Below, one piece after another: positions 47,693 through 57,880 of a stretch of DNA of 64,000 nucleotides (positions are counted from its first letter, which is position 1; the number at the start of each line of letters is the position of its first letter). The stretch covers positions 58,704,429-58,768,428 of the forward strand of contig OX485804.1 of the NCBI GenBank assembly GCA_950295325.1, in the 5' to 3' direction. The translations under genes were made by a program, and so were the position numbers. This DNA is from Polytrichum commune. Lineage: Eukaryota; Streptophyta; Polytrichopsida; Polytrichales; Polytrichaceae. The notes beneath the pieces are model-generated. The model had not been told where the DNA came from. It made no database searches and was given only the letters and a program-made list of their open reading frames with translations.

Positions 47693-48395
47693 CAGTCCCC
47701 AAACCAGGGGGAAATTCCCTCCCTATTTTTTTAGAAAATTCGGGCAAAAACCTCACCACAAATAGTGATGATACATCCATTTCCACACTGATTGTCGCAC
47801 ATGCGCATGACTATTTACTACAGAACTTCCACTTGCCATGAAACAGCCTGTGTGCACAGAAGACCTTGAAAACAGCCATGCTGACTTGACACATTTAATA
47901 AGAATTCTTCCCTGGCGTGACGAGAAACCGGGCCTAACTAAGTTATAAGCTGTATTTCTCACATTACCATGCATGTGCGCATGATTAATTTTGGAACTTA
48001 CACTCTGCAGATCTGTACACATAAGAGGATCTTAAAAACTGTATTACATCCGTGCTGACTTGACATCTCCAACAAGCAATTACTCCTATAGAATGATCGA
48101 AATACGTTATGAGGTATGAATACTTATTAATCTTATGCCGTGCGATACAATCAGCTTCGATGAGCAGTGTTCAGATCTTCTTGGCTAAAGTACGTGAGCC
48201 TCATGCAGTCGCTTTTCTTGGTTAGTAACCTGTATTTGATTAGTAGTGTACATGGCAAGGTCTGTATTTATAAACGGAGGTCAAAAAATACACGTGGTGT
48301 CATGAGATTGAGTTGTGTGTTGAACTGAGTGACTGATTCAAATATGAGAGCATTTTTTTGATTCAGTAAGGAGTTGAGAGTGTTGTTCTTTTTTA
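47693..48395. other. Intergenic, no gene recognised
   Basis: A short imperfect repeat, ATGCGCATGA...TTACTACAGAACTTCCAC... versus ATGTGCGCATGATTAATTT..., lies at about 47800-48000. No protein motif. Confidence 0.35.
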
Positions 48396-48759
48396 CTACA
48401 TTAAATGTGATATTCAGTGTCACCAACTCTGATTGTCGTGCTCAATACAAATTGTAAACCGCGGTGTAGTGTCACCAACACTAAATGTTAACCCAACATT
48501 ATTGGTCGTTCCTTGTAAAATTTTTGGGGGAATTATAGATTCACAGTGTTGCAATTTACTGTCACTTACCAAGTGATTTTTCATCCATGACAATATTTCA
48601 TCACAAGTTGCTGATAAGAGAAGGTAGGGTTTTGGCCGATGGATGAACTCATCCATCATCCATGACAATATTTGTTCACTTATTCATAAGAAGTGTCATC
48701 TAAAAAGTCACCATAGCGACATAAAATACCATATGACATTGAATATCAAATTTAGTGTA
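48396..48759 (-). mobile_element. MITE family M3, copy 2
   Basis: Reverse-oriented relative of 45550-45941, about 364 bp. It ends in TTTAGTGTA and begins ACTACATTAAATGTGA. A CATCCATGACAATATTT word occurs twice inside (about 48583 and 48656). Confidence 0.5.
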
Positions 48760-48834
48760 TTTATTGGTTTTGCCTCACAACTCCAGTTTGGAGACTGAAA
48801 ATGATAATGGTTAGGGTTAGCAATCACTACACTA

Positions 48835-49321
48835 AATAGGTAGATTAGTGTTAGATGCAATAGTTACCTAAAACACTAATTTTCAACTGATATTACAATT
48901 AGTGTTTGAATAGGGTTTGAACAAATTATACCTTTTACGAGGTTCTCATATTCTTCTTCCTTCAATTCTTCATTCCAAGATTTACAAAATATCATCTAAC
49001 ACTAAATGCGCTCATGTAAATATTTAAAGTTACTGCTTGGTACAAATAGTGTTAGACTTGGTGACCCGTGTTTGAATAGGGTTTGAACAAATTATACCTT
49101 TTACGAGGTTCTCATATTCTTCTTCCTTCAATTCTTCATTCCAAGATTTACAAAATATCATCTAACACTAAATGCACTCATGTAAATATTTAAAGTTACT
49201 ACTTGGTACAAATAGTGTTAGAGTTGACATTTAGTGTTCTAACAGTATAGAGACAATTTACATTTAGCGTTTTCGTCGACTATTAGTGTTTCCAACACTA
49301 ATCTACCTATTTAGTGTAGTT
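48835..49321. mobile_element. Second CACTA-like MITE family with internal duplication
   Basis: 487 bp. The left end is CACTACACTAAATAGG then TAGATTAGTGTT; the right end is its reverse complement apart from the last base (AACACTAATCTACCTATTTA then GTGTAGT). The interior contains a tandem 168-bp duplication. No coding potential; a 3-bp duplication is not evident. Confidence 0.65.
48903..49238 (+). repeat. Tandem 168-bp duplication inside a MITE
   Basis: Two adjacent 168-bp units (48903-49070 and 49071-49238) beginning TGTTTGAATAGGGTTTGAAC. They are almost identical in the first ~150 bp (for example ACTAAATGCGCTCATG versus ACTAAATGCACTCATG), so the duplication is recent. Confidence 0.85.
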
Positions 49322-49549
49322 GGATGAGACCATTCTTAATCTAATCCAACAATCGAAATTACGTGTGGAGTTAGAAAGTCTTTGAGATTCAATCAAATGA
49401 TATTTTTAATCCTTTGAAGCAATTGAAACAAGATGCCAAGTGTGAGGTTGTGATTGAGGGTAGATGGGGTGCGTCATGGGAGGTGGAACAAGCTGCTCTA
49501 AATTCCATGAAGAAATACCCCCTGAAAGTTTATGGCTGATTCATCATCT

Positions 49550-50110
49550 CATTACACGTTTAATGATATTTAGTGTCACACACACTATTGGCAAACAATC
49601 TAAACCAAATGCCTAGAGGTCTCAAAGTGTCGCGTTCGTTACTTGACAACATGATGAAAATTCATCAACATGAGCCATTTTTTGAAGTTGTGAAAAATTA
49701 TGTAGATTTTGACATTTAGCATAGCACATTGAGATACTTGAGACGATAGTTTTGCGAATTGGTATGCAGGAGGAAGATAGTATCGAGCAAACTAATGGCA
49801 TGGCAAGTGTCTTGTGTTTACTTTTGAGTATGCCAAAGGAATATAATCTTGAGCATGCTAATGCCAAGTGTCCTTTGTGTTACACTTTTAATCAATTAAT
49901 AGACCATTGTGTAACATAGGCACACACCCTCATAACACTATCGACCATACACTCATGCCAAGATACTCGTAAGCGCACTTGAATGCCAAGTGTCATGAGG
50001 TGACACTAATGGTGAACTTGTTGATCACTAGCGTAACCTAGCATATGCCTCAAAACAAGGTAAGTGACACTCTTACACATGCAACAAAAAACACCATAAA
50101 CAACACAAAC
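49550..50110 (-). mobile_element. CACTA-like MITE, copy C
   Basis: Reverse-oriented relative of copies A and B: AAATGCCTAGAGGTCTCAAA near the left and ATATGCCTCAAAACAAGGTA near the right. The tips have diverged (CATTACACGTTTAATG; right tip eroded). Confidence 0.6.
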
Positions 50111-50476
50111 TCATTCAAAGTTTACAATGTTCATACACTCTTCTAAATAAATAAATAAATCCCGAGACATTCGCAACATTTTCACCTTCAACTTACATGG
50201 TTGCCACGATCCCCCTGGCCTAACGTAGGTACAAAAGGGCTCATGGCGTACATGTAAACCCATCAATTATGGATGAAGCGACTCTAGTTCAGCAAAAAGA
50301 AAAAGAAAACCCTCTACATGTCGAGGACCGATTGGACCCCACCAGAGTCTCCAACACCACATGCACAACCACACTCACCCAAGCATAACCGCTTTCATTC
50401 TGTCTCTAGAACCATTCGTTGCGTTTTCCACCTTCCTAAATAGACGCGATGACTTAGACACCAAGAATCCTTGGCT
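50111..50476. other. Intergenic, no gene recognised
   Basis: Short AAAT repeats at 50147-50160. No protein motif. Confidence 0.35.
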
Positions 50477-50558
50477 GGGGCAAATCAACCCGTACACTGG
50501 TTCCTTGGAGACAAGGGTTTAGACATCCAACAAGGAGGAACGAGTGTATGGGTTGGAA
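50477..50558 (+). repeat. 83-bp foldback, copy 3
   Basis: Same orientation as copy 1: GGGGCAAATCAACCCGTACA at the left, GAGTGTATGGGTTGG at the right, loop ACAAGGGTTTAGACATC. The outermost right bases have changed. Confidence 0.7.
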
Positions 50559-50984
50559 CCCTTGACCTCGCCCTCACGGAACTTGTTGAGCTCCCTTCTT
50601 TTTTACCCTAACTTAATTATTCGATGACCCTCGCCTCGCCTGCAGACTGGTCACCGAGCCGTGATCCACGGTGCTTAGTAAACACGGCTATTAAAGCGTC
50701 AAGTGAAGTTGTTTGCGGCGACCCATCGAATTACAAGGGAGCAGTTGGAGGTGTGGGGGGATCGCCAAGTGTGCGGCTGTGATTGGGCGGAGGTGGGATC
50801 CGGGCGCCGGAGAGTGGGGTGAGGTGGCCCAGGCTCCAAGTTCCTGGGAGGAGCCGAGCCCGGGGGGGGGGGGGTCGGTCAGTGTGCGTGTTTTCTGCAC
50901 TAAAGTGGAAGCCAGAACATTCGGTTCTAGAGAGAGTGGACCAGACACGAGAGAGGGAGAAGGGCAGGTGGCGTGTTGGCGGGC
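50559..50984. other. GC-rich stretch with a 13-G homopolymer
   Basis: Several overlapping frames of about 100 codons exist on both strands only because GC-rich DNA has few stops; none shows a domain. A run of 13 G is at 50862-50874. It could be an old gene 5' end or a repeat; no decision is possible. Confidence 0.35.
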
Positions 50985-51042
50985 CACCAAGTCCCCAACT
51001 CACATTCTCGGCCTGTGACTCTTGTTGTTGTTGACTGGGCAC

Positions 51043-51703
51043 CTATGTTCGGGGAAAACCGACGGCTAGTTCATGGGAAAACCGATGGATTTCCCCTCAT
51101 GGCCGGTCCAAATTTCCAACCATCGGATGGCAATCCGATTGTAATTTCAATCCTCCGGCAATTAGCCGATGGACTAGAAAATGTCCCGGAAATGTAGCCG
51201 ATACTTCTTGTGAGTTACTGGATTTCAGCCGGAAGCATCCAGAGCGCTATTTGTCTAGGGCATCTGATGATGCACTTGAGGAAGTACCCTAAACCTTAAA
51301 CTTTTTGAATTATGCAACCTTTCCATGACCAAATCCAATTGCTTTTATGAAGAATTGGGGGACCCTTGGCCTTCAAGCGGTGAAAGCATTGCTAGGTTCA
51401 ATTCTTGCCAAGGATATTAACTCTTCAAATTTAAAGTTTTGAACATGCCTTTCTTTTCACTTATTCAAGATTTTGTACTAAGAAATGATTTCTAATAACT
51501 TTTCATACATTTTTTAAACAATTAGTGCCGATATGAATTCCATTTAATCGGATATTGGCCAATGAAAATATGAAAATATAGGCAATTGGCCGATTGATTT
51601 TACAAAAGACCGGCTCTTGCCGATGTAAATTGGAAAAAATCCGATCCTTCGTATCAACTACCGGCAATTAGCCACTAAGGCTTCAAAAACTTCCCGAACT
51701 CTG
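51043..51703. mobile_element. hAT-like element inserted in the tandem array, 8-bp target duplication
   Basis: 661 bp flanked by CTGGGCAC (51035-51042 and 51704-51711). The uninterrupted site is seen in the last array unit (GACTGGGCACTCAGC at about 53234). The right tip, reverse-complemented, is CAGAGTTCGGGAAG; the left tip is CTATGTTCGGGGAA. A CAGAG-type tip plus an 8-bp duplication fits hAT. CCGAT/ATCGG words are crowded near both ends, as expected for subterminal binding motifs. No transposase. Confidence 0.65.
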
Positions 51704-52584
51704 CTGGGCACTCAGCTACCTACCAACCAACCAAAACCTCCAACACTCAGCAGTTTAGTCTATGACACTAAAAAATGGCTGCTTCACATGGGATCCCATG
51801 TCCCAAGTCCCAAGTCCCAGCGTGGAGGCAAAGACTCAACTTCTGAGCCCCAATCTGGTTCGTAATTCATAGAAGTTGGATCTTGACTATTTTATGCACA
51901 ATAGTTCTCGGGGCTTATGTCCTGAAGTTCCCAAGTCATATTCTCCGCTTGTGATTCTTGTTGTTGTTGATTGGCCGCTCAGCAACTACCTACCAAAAGC
52001 TCCGACACTCAGCAGTTTAGTTTACCACAATAATAATGGGCCACTTCACATGGGGTCCCAAGTCCCAAGTCCCAACATGGAGGCAAAGTCTCAACTTCTG
52101 AGCCCCAATATGGTTCATAATTCATTGAAGTCGGATCTTGACTATTTTATGCACAATAGTTCACGGGGCTTATGTCCCGAAGTCCCGAAGTCGTATTCTC
52201 GGCTTGTGACTCTTGTTGTTGTTGATTGGGCGCTCAACAACTACCTACCAAAAGCTCCGACACTCAGCAGTTTACTACACTAATAAAGGGCCACTTCACA
52301 TGGGGTCCCAAGTCCCAAGTCCCAAGTCCCAACATGAAGGCAAAGTCTCAACTTTCGAGCCCCAATCTGGTTCGTAATTCATTCTAGTCGGATCTTATTT
52401 TATGCACAATAGTTCTCGGGGCTTATGTCTTGGAGTTCCCAAGTCAAAATCTCGGCATGTGACTCTTGTTGTTGTTGACTGGGCGCTCAACAACTACCTA
52501 CCAAAAGCTCCAACACTCAACAATGTATTACATTAATAAAGGGCCACTTCACATGGGGTCCCAAGTCCCATCGTGGAGGCAAAG

Positions 52585-53087
52585 GGCCACTTCACACATG
52601 AGCCAAGAGCCGTGACCATGAAATTGTCCAAAAGAAAGTGTCCAAATTAAAGGTTGTCCCAAGACACTTCCCAAAACCACGTAGTGTGGTCACGGACCCT
52701 CAAGTGTAGTGTGAAGTCATATGTGACCGGGTTGTCAACCAAACGCTATTTCAATGAATTTCTATTCATGCGGGTCTTCAAACATGATAAAATAGAACTA
52801 ATCAACAGGTGTGAGCGTTCGGAGTGCCATGGTCTCCCAATAGTTTTGTATGAGGCCTACTTCCAAGAGGTGGTTTTTTAGAACAATCCAATAGACCATG
52901 AAACATGATCCATTGGATGCCATGTAGGAATCCATGTAGACTTTACATCCATCTTGCATTCACATACATACTCCGTTGGTCCCTCAAGCGTAGTGTGAAG
53001 CAAACTTGGACTCGCTCCACCTTTCCCACCAATGAGAGTGCTTGAAGTGTAATGGTCACGGGCTCTCAGTCTCGTGTGTAAGTGGCC
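52585..53087. mobile_element. MITE-like insertion in the tandem array, CAAAG duplication
   Basis: 503 bp between CAAAG repeats (52580-52584 and 53088-53092). Other units show the empty site GGAGGCAAAGTCTCAACT. The inverted ends are GGCCACTTCACACATGAG and, reverse-complemented, GGCCACTTACACACGAGA. The ends resemble the Harbinger-like family, but the duplication is 5 bp, so the superfamily is unclear. Recombination between array units is an alternative. Confidence 0.55.
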
Positions 53088-53290
53088 CAAAGTCTCAACT
53101 TCTGAGCCTCAAGGAACTCGATACAATATGGTTCATAATTCATTAAAGTTGGATCTTGACTATTTTATGCACAATAGTTCTCGGGACTTATGTCCCCAAG
53201 TCACATTCTTGGGCAGTGCCTCTTGTTGTTGTTGACTGGGCACTCAGCTACTACCAAAAGCTCCTACTCAACAGTTTACTTCACTAATAA

Positions 53291-53655
53291 AGGGCCGGTT
53301 CACATGAGGTCCCACGTCCCAAGTCCCAATGTGGAGGCAAAGTCTCAACTTCTGAGCCTCAAGGAAACCGTTACAATATGGTTTATATTCATTAAAGTTG
53401 GATCTTGATTATTTTATGCACACTATTTCTTGGCACTTATGTTGAGAGTTGGGTCTAGTTTTTTGGTTGACTCAACTCTTAACACGAGTCCTAAGTTTTG
53501 TCTCCAAAAAGTGTTGTCATGTAGGTATCCATGTCCTTTGTGAGACTTAGGATCCCATGTGAAGTGGTAGGTCCCAACTTCCATGTTCTCAAAGGTTGAG
53601 ATTGTATGGATTGACCTCAAGTGACTTAGGACTAGGGACCCGTGTGAACGGGCCT
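53291..53655. mobile_element. PIF/Harbinger-like MITE, family H2 copy 2, TAA duplication
   Basis: 365 bp between TAA trinucleotides (53288-53290 and 53656-53658). Inverted ends AGGGCCGGTTCACATG and, reverse-complemented, AGGCCCGTTCACACGG. The right half aligns with 33290-33411. It ends the tandem array. Confidence 0.65.
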
Positions 53656-55342
53656 TAAAGTATCATCTTAGTGAGGGTGGGAAATTAACGTGGAAGTAAA
53701 TACATTGATTATTCTGATTAGTAAGGGAGGGCTCATAGTGCGTGTGGGGAATTAATGAAGGTGATTACCAAAAAAAATTATGCTATGAAATTAGTGCATT
53801 GGAAGATCTAAGAAGCGTTGCTCATCTCATGCATTATTAACTAAAAATACTATTCATAGCAACACTACTCACCGAAGTACCAACATTATTTGTCATAACA
53901 TTATTTAATGAGTTTACTATTCATAGCAACGTTTTCAAAAGTACCGGCATTATTCACAACAATCATACCAATGCCAATTTCTTCTTATTATCTAAGTTTC
54001 TTTGCATCAAGGCCAGACGATGCAAGCCCATGTCAAATGCTAAATAGAGAAGAAAAAAACTCAACCATAGGGTTGAGTAATGTTATGTTGACATGCATGT
54101 GTTTGCATATAAAATTTTGTTATCACTCTAAAATTACCTTAGAGAACACATTAATTTTCTTGAAATGTATGGTAAATGAGCATGTATTCATGACTTTAGT
54201 TTCAATGAGTGAAAATTTCAACCCTCGCATTCTTCGAGACTTGGCAAATAGTGCATGTTTCAAGAATTAATACCACACACATTAATTGGGATGATCAATG
54301 GAGTGTGGACAATGGGCGACGCTAATTTTCTCCTCAAGGTGGAATTGATGTGGATTCAAGACCATGGGTCTTTATGAAGGCTTTTGACCAACACATTGAA
54401 TATTAGTTACATGACATAAGTAGCACATAATAAAATAATCAATGACATTTACTTGGCTCACACTAATTTCTTACTAAAAATTTAGCATGGTTTGAAAATC
54501 AATGTGGCCCCACTCTAATTCTCATCACGAGAATTTGTATGGGCTCTAGAAGATTATTGTGGCCCTCAATATTACGACTACTTAGCGTAGTTTCCAACCC
54601 ATGGGATTCAATTTCCAATGTGCACCAACCCCCCGCATGGAGAAATCACTTGGAAACAAGTGGTCAAGATCGTAGTTGATTGTTTACACAACAAGTGGTT
54701 GTGGTAGAAGCGTCTATCACGGACACTTTGACCAATGGTGTCCTTTACCTAACCCAAGCAAACTATGTTTACTTGGATTAGCAATTACGGTATGATCATA
54801 ACAATGACATCTATGACCATGTTTGAATTCAAAAAAGAATCATTCGACCTTTCCTAGTCACATAACCCCTTCCTCCCCCCCTCCTCCAAAATGAATAGTG
54901 TTGATCATTGACATTTTTGTCTTCTTCCACCAAATATTTTGTTTTCTAGTCCTTAGAAGAATATAATGAATTTTCATGTTGAAGTACATAGTTGCCCACT
55001 TGGGGGGAGGGGGATGAGTGTTGAAATTCAGCTCATGTAGTTCAATCTTCTTTACACACATGATTTACTTGTGTCCGTTCTTAGATCCACATATAACCAC
55101 ACACCATTCAAAACATGTGTGTAGGGTAAAGATAAGTAACCAAATTAGGCATGTATACCTTAGTAGAACGCCTCTTGTGTCGGAATTTTCTATGTGTAAG
55201 GACATGAAGCCGAGAGCAGGAGGCCAAGTCCATAAGCCCCTTTAAATAGGAAAGCCCAACACAAGAGGATTTTGTTGCATAGTTTTTTGTTGGCTTTTTT
55301 ATTATTATCCTCCATAGCCCATTTATGTTGCCCAATGCATTC
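53656..55342. other. Intergenic, no gene recognised
   Basis: AT-rich; the longest frame (53908-54270, 120 codons) has no motif. A C-rich tract (about 54867-54888) and a G-rich tract (about 55000-55013) could pair. Confidence 0.4.
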
Positions 55343-55808
55343 CACTACACCGTTTATGGTATTAGTGTCATGTACACTATTTGTGAAGGGCCTAAATTAG
55401 ATGCCAAGTGTCATGCCCACTAATTGCCAATAGAATTTCATTCGCCAACATAAGTGATTTCTTTAAGTGAAAAAATAGATCTACATCTTGACATTTAGAG
55501 TAGCACATTAGGATGCTTTAGATGATAGTCTTGCGTTCTAGTATGCAAGGGGAAGACTTTTTTTAGCGGACCAATGGCAAGTGTCATTTGTGTACACTTT
55601 AGTCAAACTTGTAGACCATTATGGAACATAAACATCCACCCCATAACACTATTGAACATAAGTTTCATGCTAAGATATTAATAAGCACACTTGAACGCCA
55701 AGTGTCATGAGAATTTGTTAATCATCAGTGTAATAAGGCAGACGCCTCAAAATAGGGTAAGTGACATTATTACGCATGTGACACTAAATACCATAAACGG
55801 TGTAGCAG
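55343..55808 (-). mobile_element. CACTA-like MITE, copy D
   Basis: Reverse-oriented. It starts with an intact CACTACACCGTTTATGG and ends ATAAACGGTGTAG. It is shorter than the other copies (about 466 bp) through internal deletions. Shares GACGCCTCAAAATAGGGTAA with the family. Confidence 0.65.
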
Positions 55809-56299
55809 AAGTTTATTGTGGGCAAAATCATTGCGTTTCACACAATCCCTAATACTATCATTCCAAGACCAACACTATCGCATTTAGTACCAAGGTCGTA
55901 CACCGCAAACCTCCACCACTCGTTTATACTACTCAGCCGCTTTTACACTTTCTAAGTAGGTACTAGGATTTGTGGCATAAAAAACCCTCATATCACTATC
56001 CTAACCACCACTTCTCATGCGGTCATCCTAAGCGTTACAAGTACCACTCTTATATTCATCCTATAAAAATATTCTCCTTCATCAATAATTGTCATTGGTT
56101 GCCTCCTCAATAGAAACCTATTTTTACCTCTGGCTAACTACTTGGGAAAACACAACCCTTCGACATGGGAGCCCGTGCTAAAGCATTGAATCTTTTTTTG
56201 CAAATTAAACACCATATTAATTGTCCAATCGGACTCTATCCCAATATTTATAGAAATAATGTGAAAGCATTAAAAGAAATATCGTACCAATTCTTATTT
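55809..56299. other. Intergenic, no gene recognised
   Basis: No protein motif or repeat end was recognised. Confidence 0.35.
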
Positions 56300-57880
56300 T
56301 TTATTTTAAAAAATGATAATCTTGATATTTCAACTTCAATTTTTGGGTCATTTTTCAAGTTCATTTCCAAAGACCACCCAAAGCCTTAAGGAGCAATGCT
56401 CGGGAAGCTTTTGGGCATAGATAGTCGGTCAAGATCCTAGTGATTCTAAATCCAACCGGTTACATGTTGACATTTGTCGGTTTTTGCTTTATTCATTTGA
56501 GATATATTCTTCTATAGATTCCTCTAAAATGATTGGTAATTCACCTGAAGTCTCAAACTTCAACCGGTTCATTTGTAACTAACCACCGGTTCTCCCCAAG
56601 GCCTGTTAGGGAGTGATGCAGCAGTCATTTGCAAGCATGTGAGGAAAATAATGAGATTTGAAAGCAAATAAAAATGATCAAAACCTTGATATTTAGTATA
56701 CAAGTTTCAAATTTTGGGTTATTTTTCAAAGTAACTTCCAAAGCCATATGAAGCGTTGACAACACCATTTACATAACACTAGAGAAATATACAAGAAATT
56801 ATGAGCCAACTTCAAGGTTACAAAAATGTTGATAGTTGCATCCTTTGGCATCAAGTATACCAATTACAATTTTTGGGGGATTTTTGAAGGCCACTTTGAA
56901 CACAATGCAAGAGCAAATTATAAAGAAAGAAAGTTTGAGCCAATTCTAAAGTCACCAAAATTTTGATATTTGTACCCTTGGCACCATGGATACAAATTTC
57001 AATTTCTTGGAGATTTGTCAAGAGAACTTCAAAAGCACTTGCAAATAATTTAGTGGCCATTTGTAGCATTTGATTAAAAGAAATTGTGAGCAGAACTAAA
57101 ACTTACCAAAATGTTGATATTTGTACCCTCAGATCCAACAGTACAAATTTCAAGTTTTTGGAGATTTTTCAAAATCATTTTGGAAGCCTTGGGAAGCATT
57201 GTGAGAGCCATTTGTATTGCATTTGGGAAAATTAAAAGAAATTATGCAAAACTTTGAAAATTTACCAAAATGTTGATAATTATACCCTTAGATCCTAGGG
57301 TACAAATTCATTTTTTTGAGATTTTTCAAAATCGCTTCAAAAACCTTGAGAAGCACTACGAGGGCCATTTATCACACATTTAAGAGAAACAAAATAAATT
57401 GTGAGAAAATTAAAAACTCACCAAAATTTTGATATTTGGCCCTTTGGATCTGAGGGTGCAAATTTTCAATTATTTGGAGATATTGAAAACCACTTCAAAA
57501 GCCTTGGAAGCGTTGTGAGGGCCATGTGTAAAGCATTTGAGAAAATAAAAGGAATCTATGAGAAAAATAAATAAAATTACCATAATGTTGATATTTATAC
57601 ACTTTGCACTTAGTTGGGAAGTTTTGATTCCTTTGGATTTTATTGAAAGGTGAATTTTGAAGCCATAGGGAGTGTTGTAGAGGTTGTTTCCAAAACATTT
57701 GAGGAAGTTGATTTAAATGTTGAACCAAGTTTAGTTATTAAAATGTTGATAATTGTATCCTCGGCATTAAGGTGAAAGACTATAATTTTTTGGGGTTCAT
57801 TAAAGGCCATTTCCAATATCTTGGAAATTTTATTTGGGGCGTTTGTAAAGCAATTTTTTTAAATAAATAAATAAATAAAA
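56300..57880 (+). repeat. Degenerate tandem array, about 155-bp unit
   Basis: The landmark TTGATA(T/A)TT(G/A)TACC(C/T) with context ACCAAAATGTTGATATTTGT recurs near 56682, 56828, 56960, 57114, 57272, 57428, 57588 and 57742. Spacing is 146, 132, 154, 158, 156, 160 and 154 bp. Further shared blocks per unit are TTTTTGGAGATTTTTCAAAA and AGCATTGTGAGGGCCATTTG. An outlying weak copy is near 56320. It is AT-rich with no open frame; the unit is about nucleosome-sized. The copies have diverged substantially, so it is an old satellite-like array. An (AAAT)n run follows at 57861-57880. Confidence 0.7.

Larger units (their letters stand above)
50985..53290 (+). repeat. Tandem array, about 251-bp unit, five units, with two nested insertions
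   Basis: The landmark CTCTTGTTGTTGTTGACTGGG (with small changes) lies near 51020, 51957, 52211, 52462 and 53221. After subtracting the two insertions (51043-51703 and 52585-53087 plus their target duplications), the spacing is about 268, 254, 251 and 251 bp. Each unit also has GGGCCACTTCACATGGGGTC, TCCCAAGTCCCAA, GTCTCAACTTCTGAGCC and TTTTATGCACAATAGTTC(T/A)CGGG. The unit's GGGCCACTTCACATG part matches the left end of the Harbinger-like element at 53291, so the array seems to have grown from that element. Confidence 0.75.

Noticed and set aside
50691-51042. Overlapping frames of about 100 codons on both strands
   Set aside because: Explained by GC-rich sequence and homopolymer G; no motif, and part lies in the tandem array.
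51770-52560. Regular direct repeats that could suggest a CRISPR array
   Set aside because: Units are about 251 bp and contiguous without unique spacers, in plant nuclear DNA; this is a tandem repeat.
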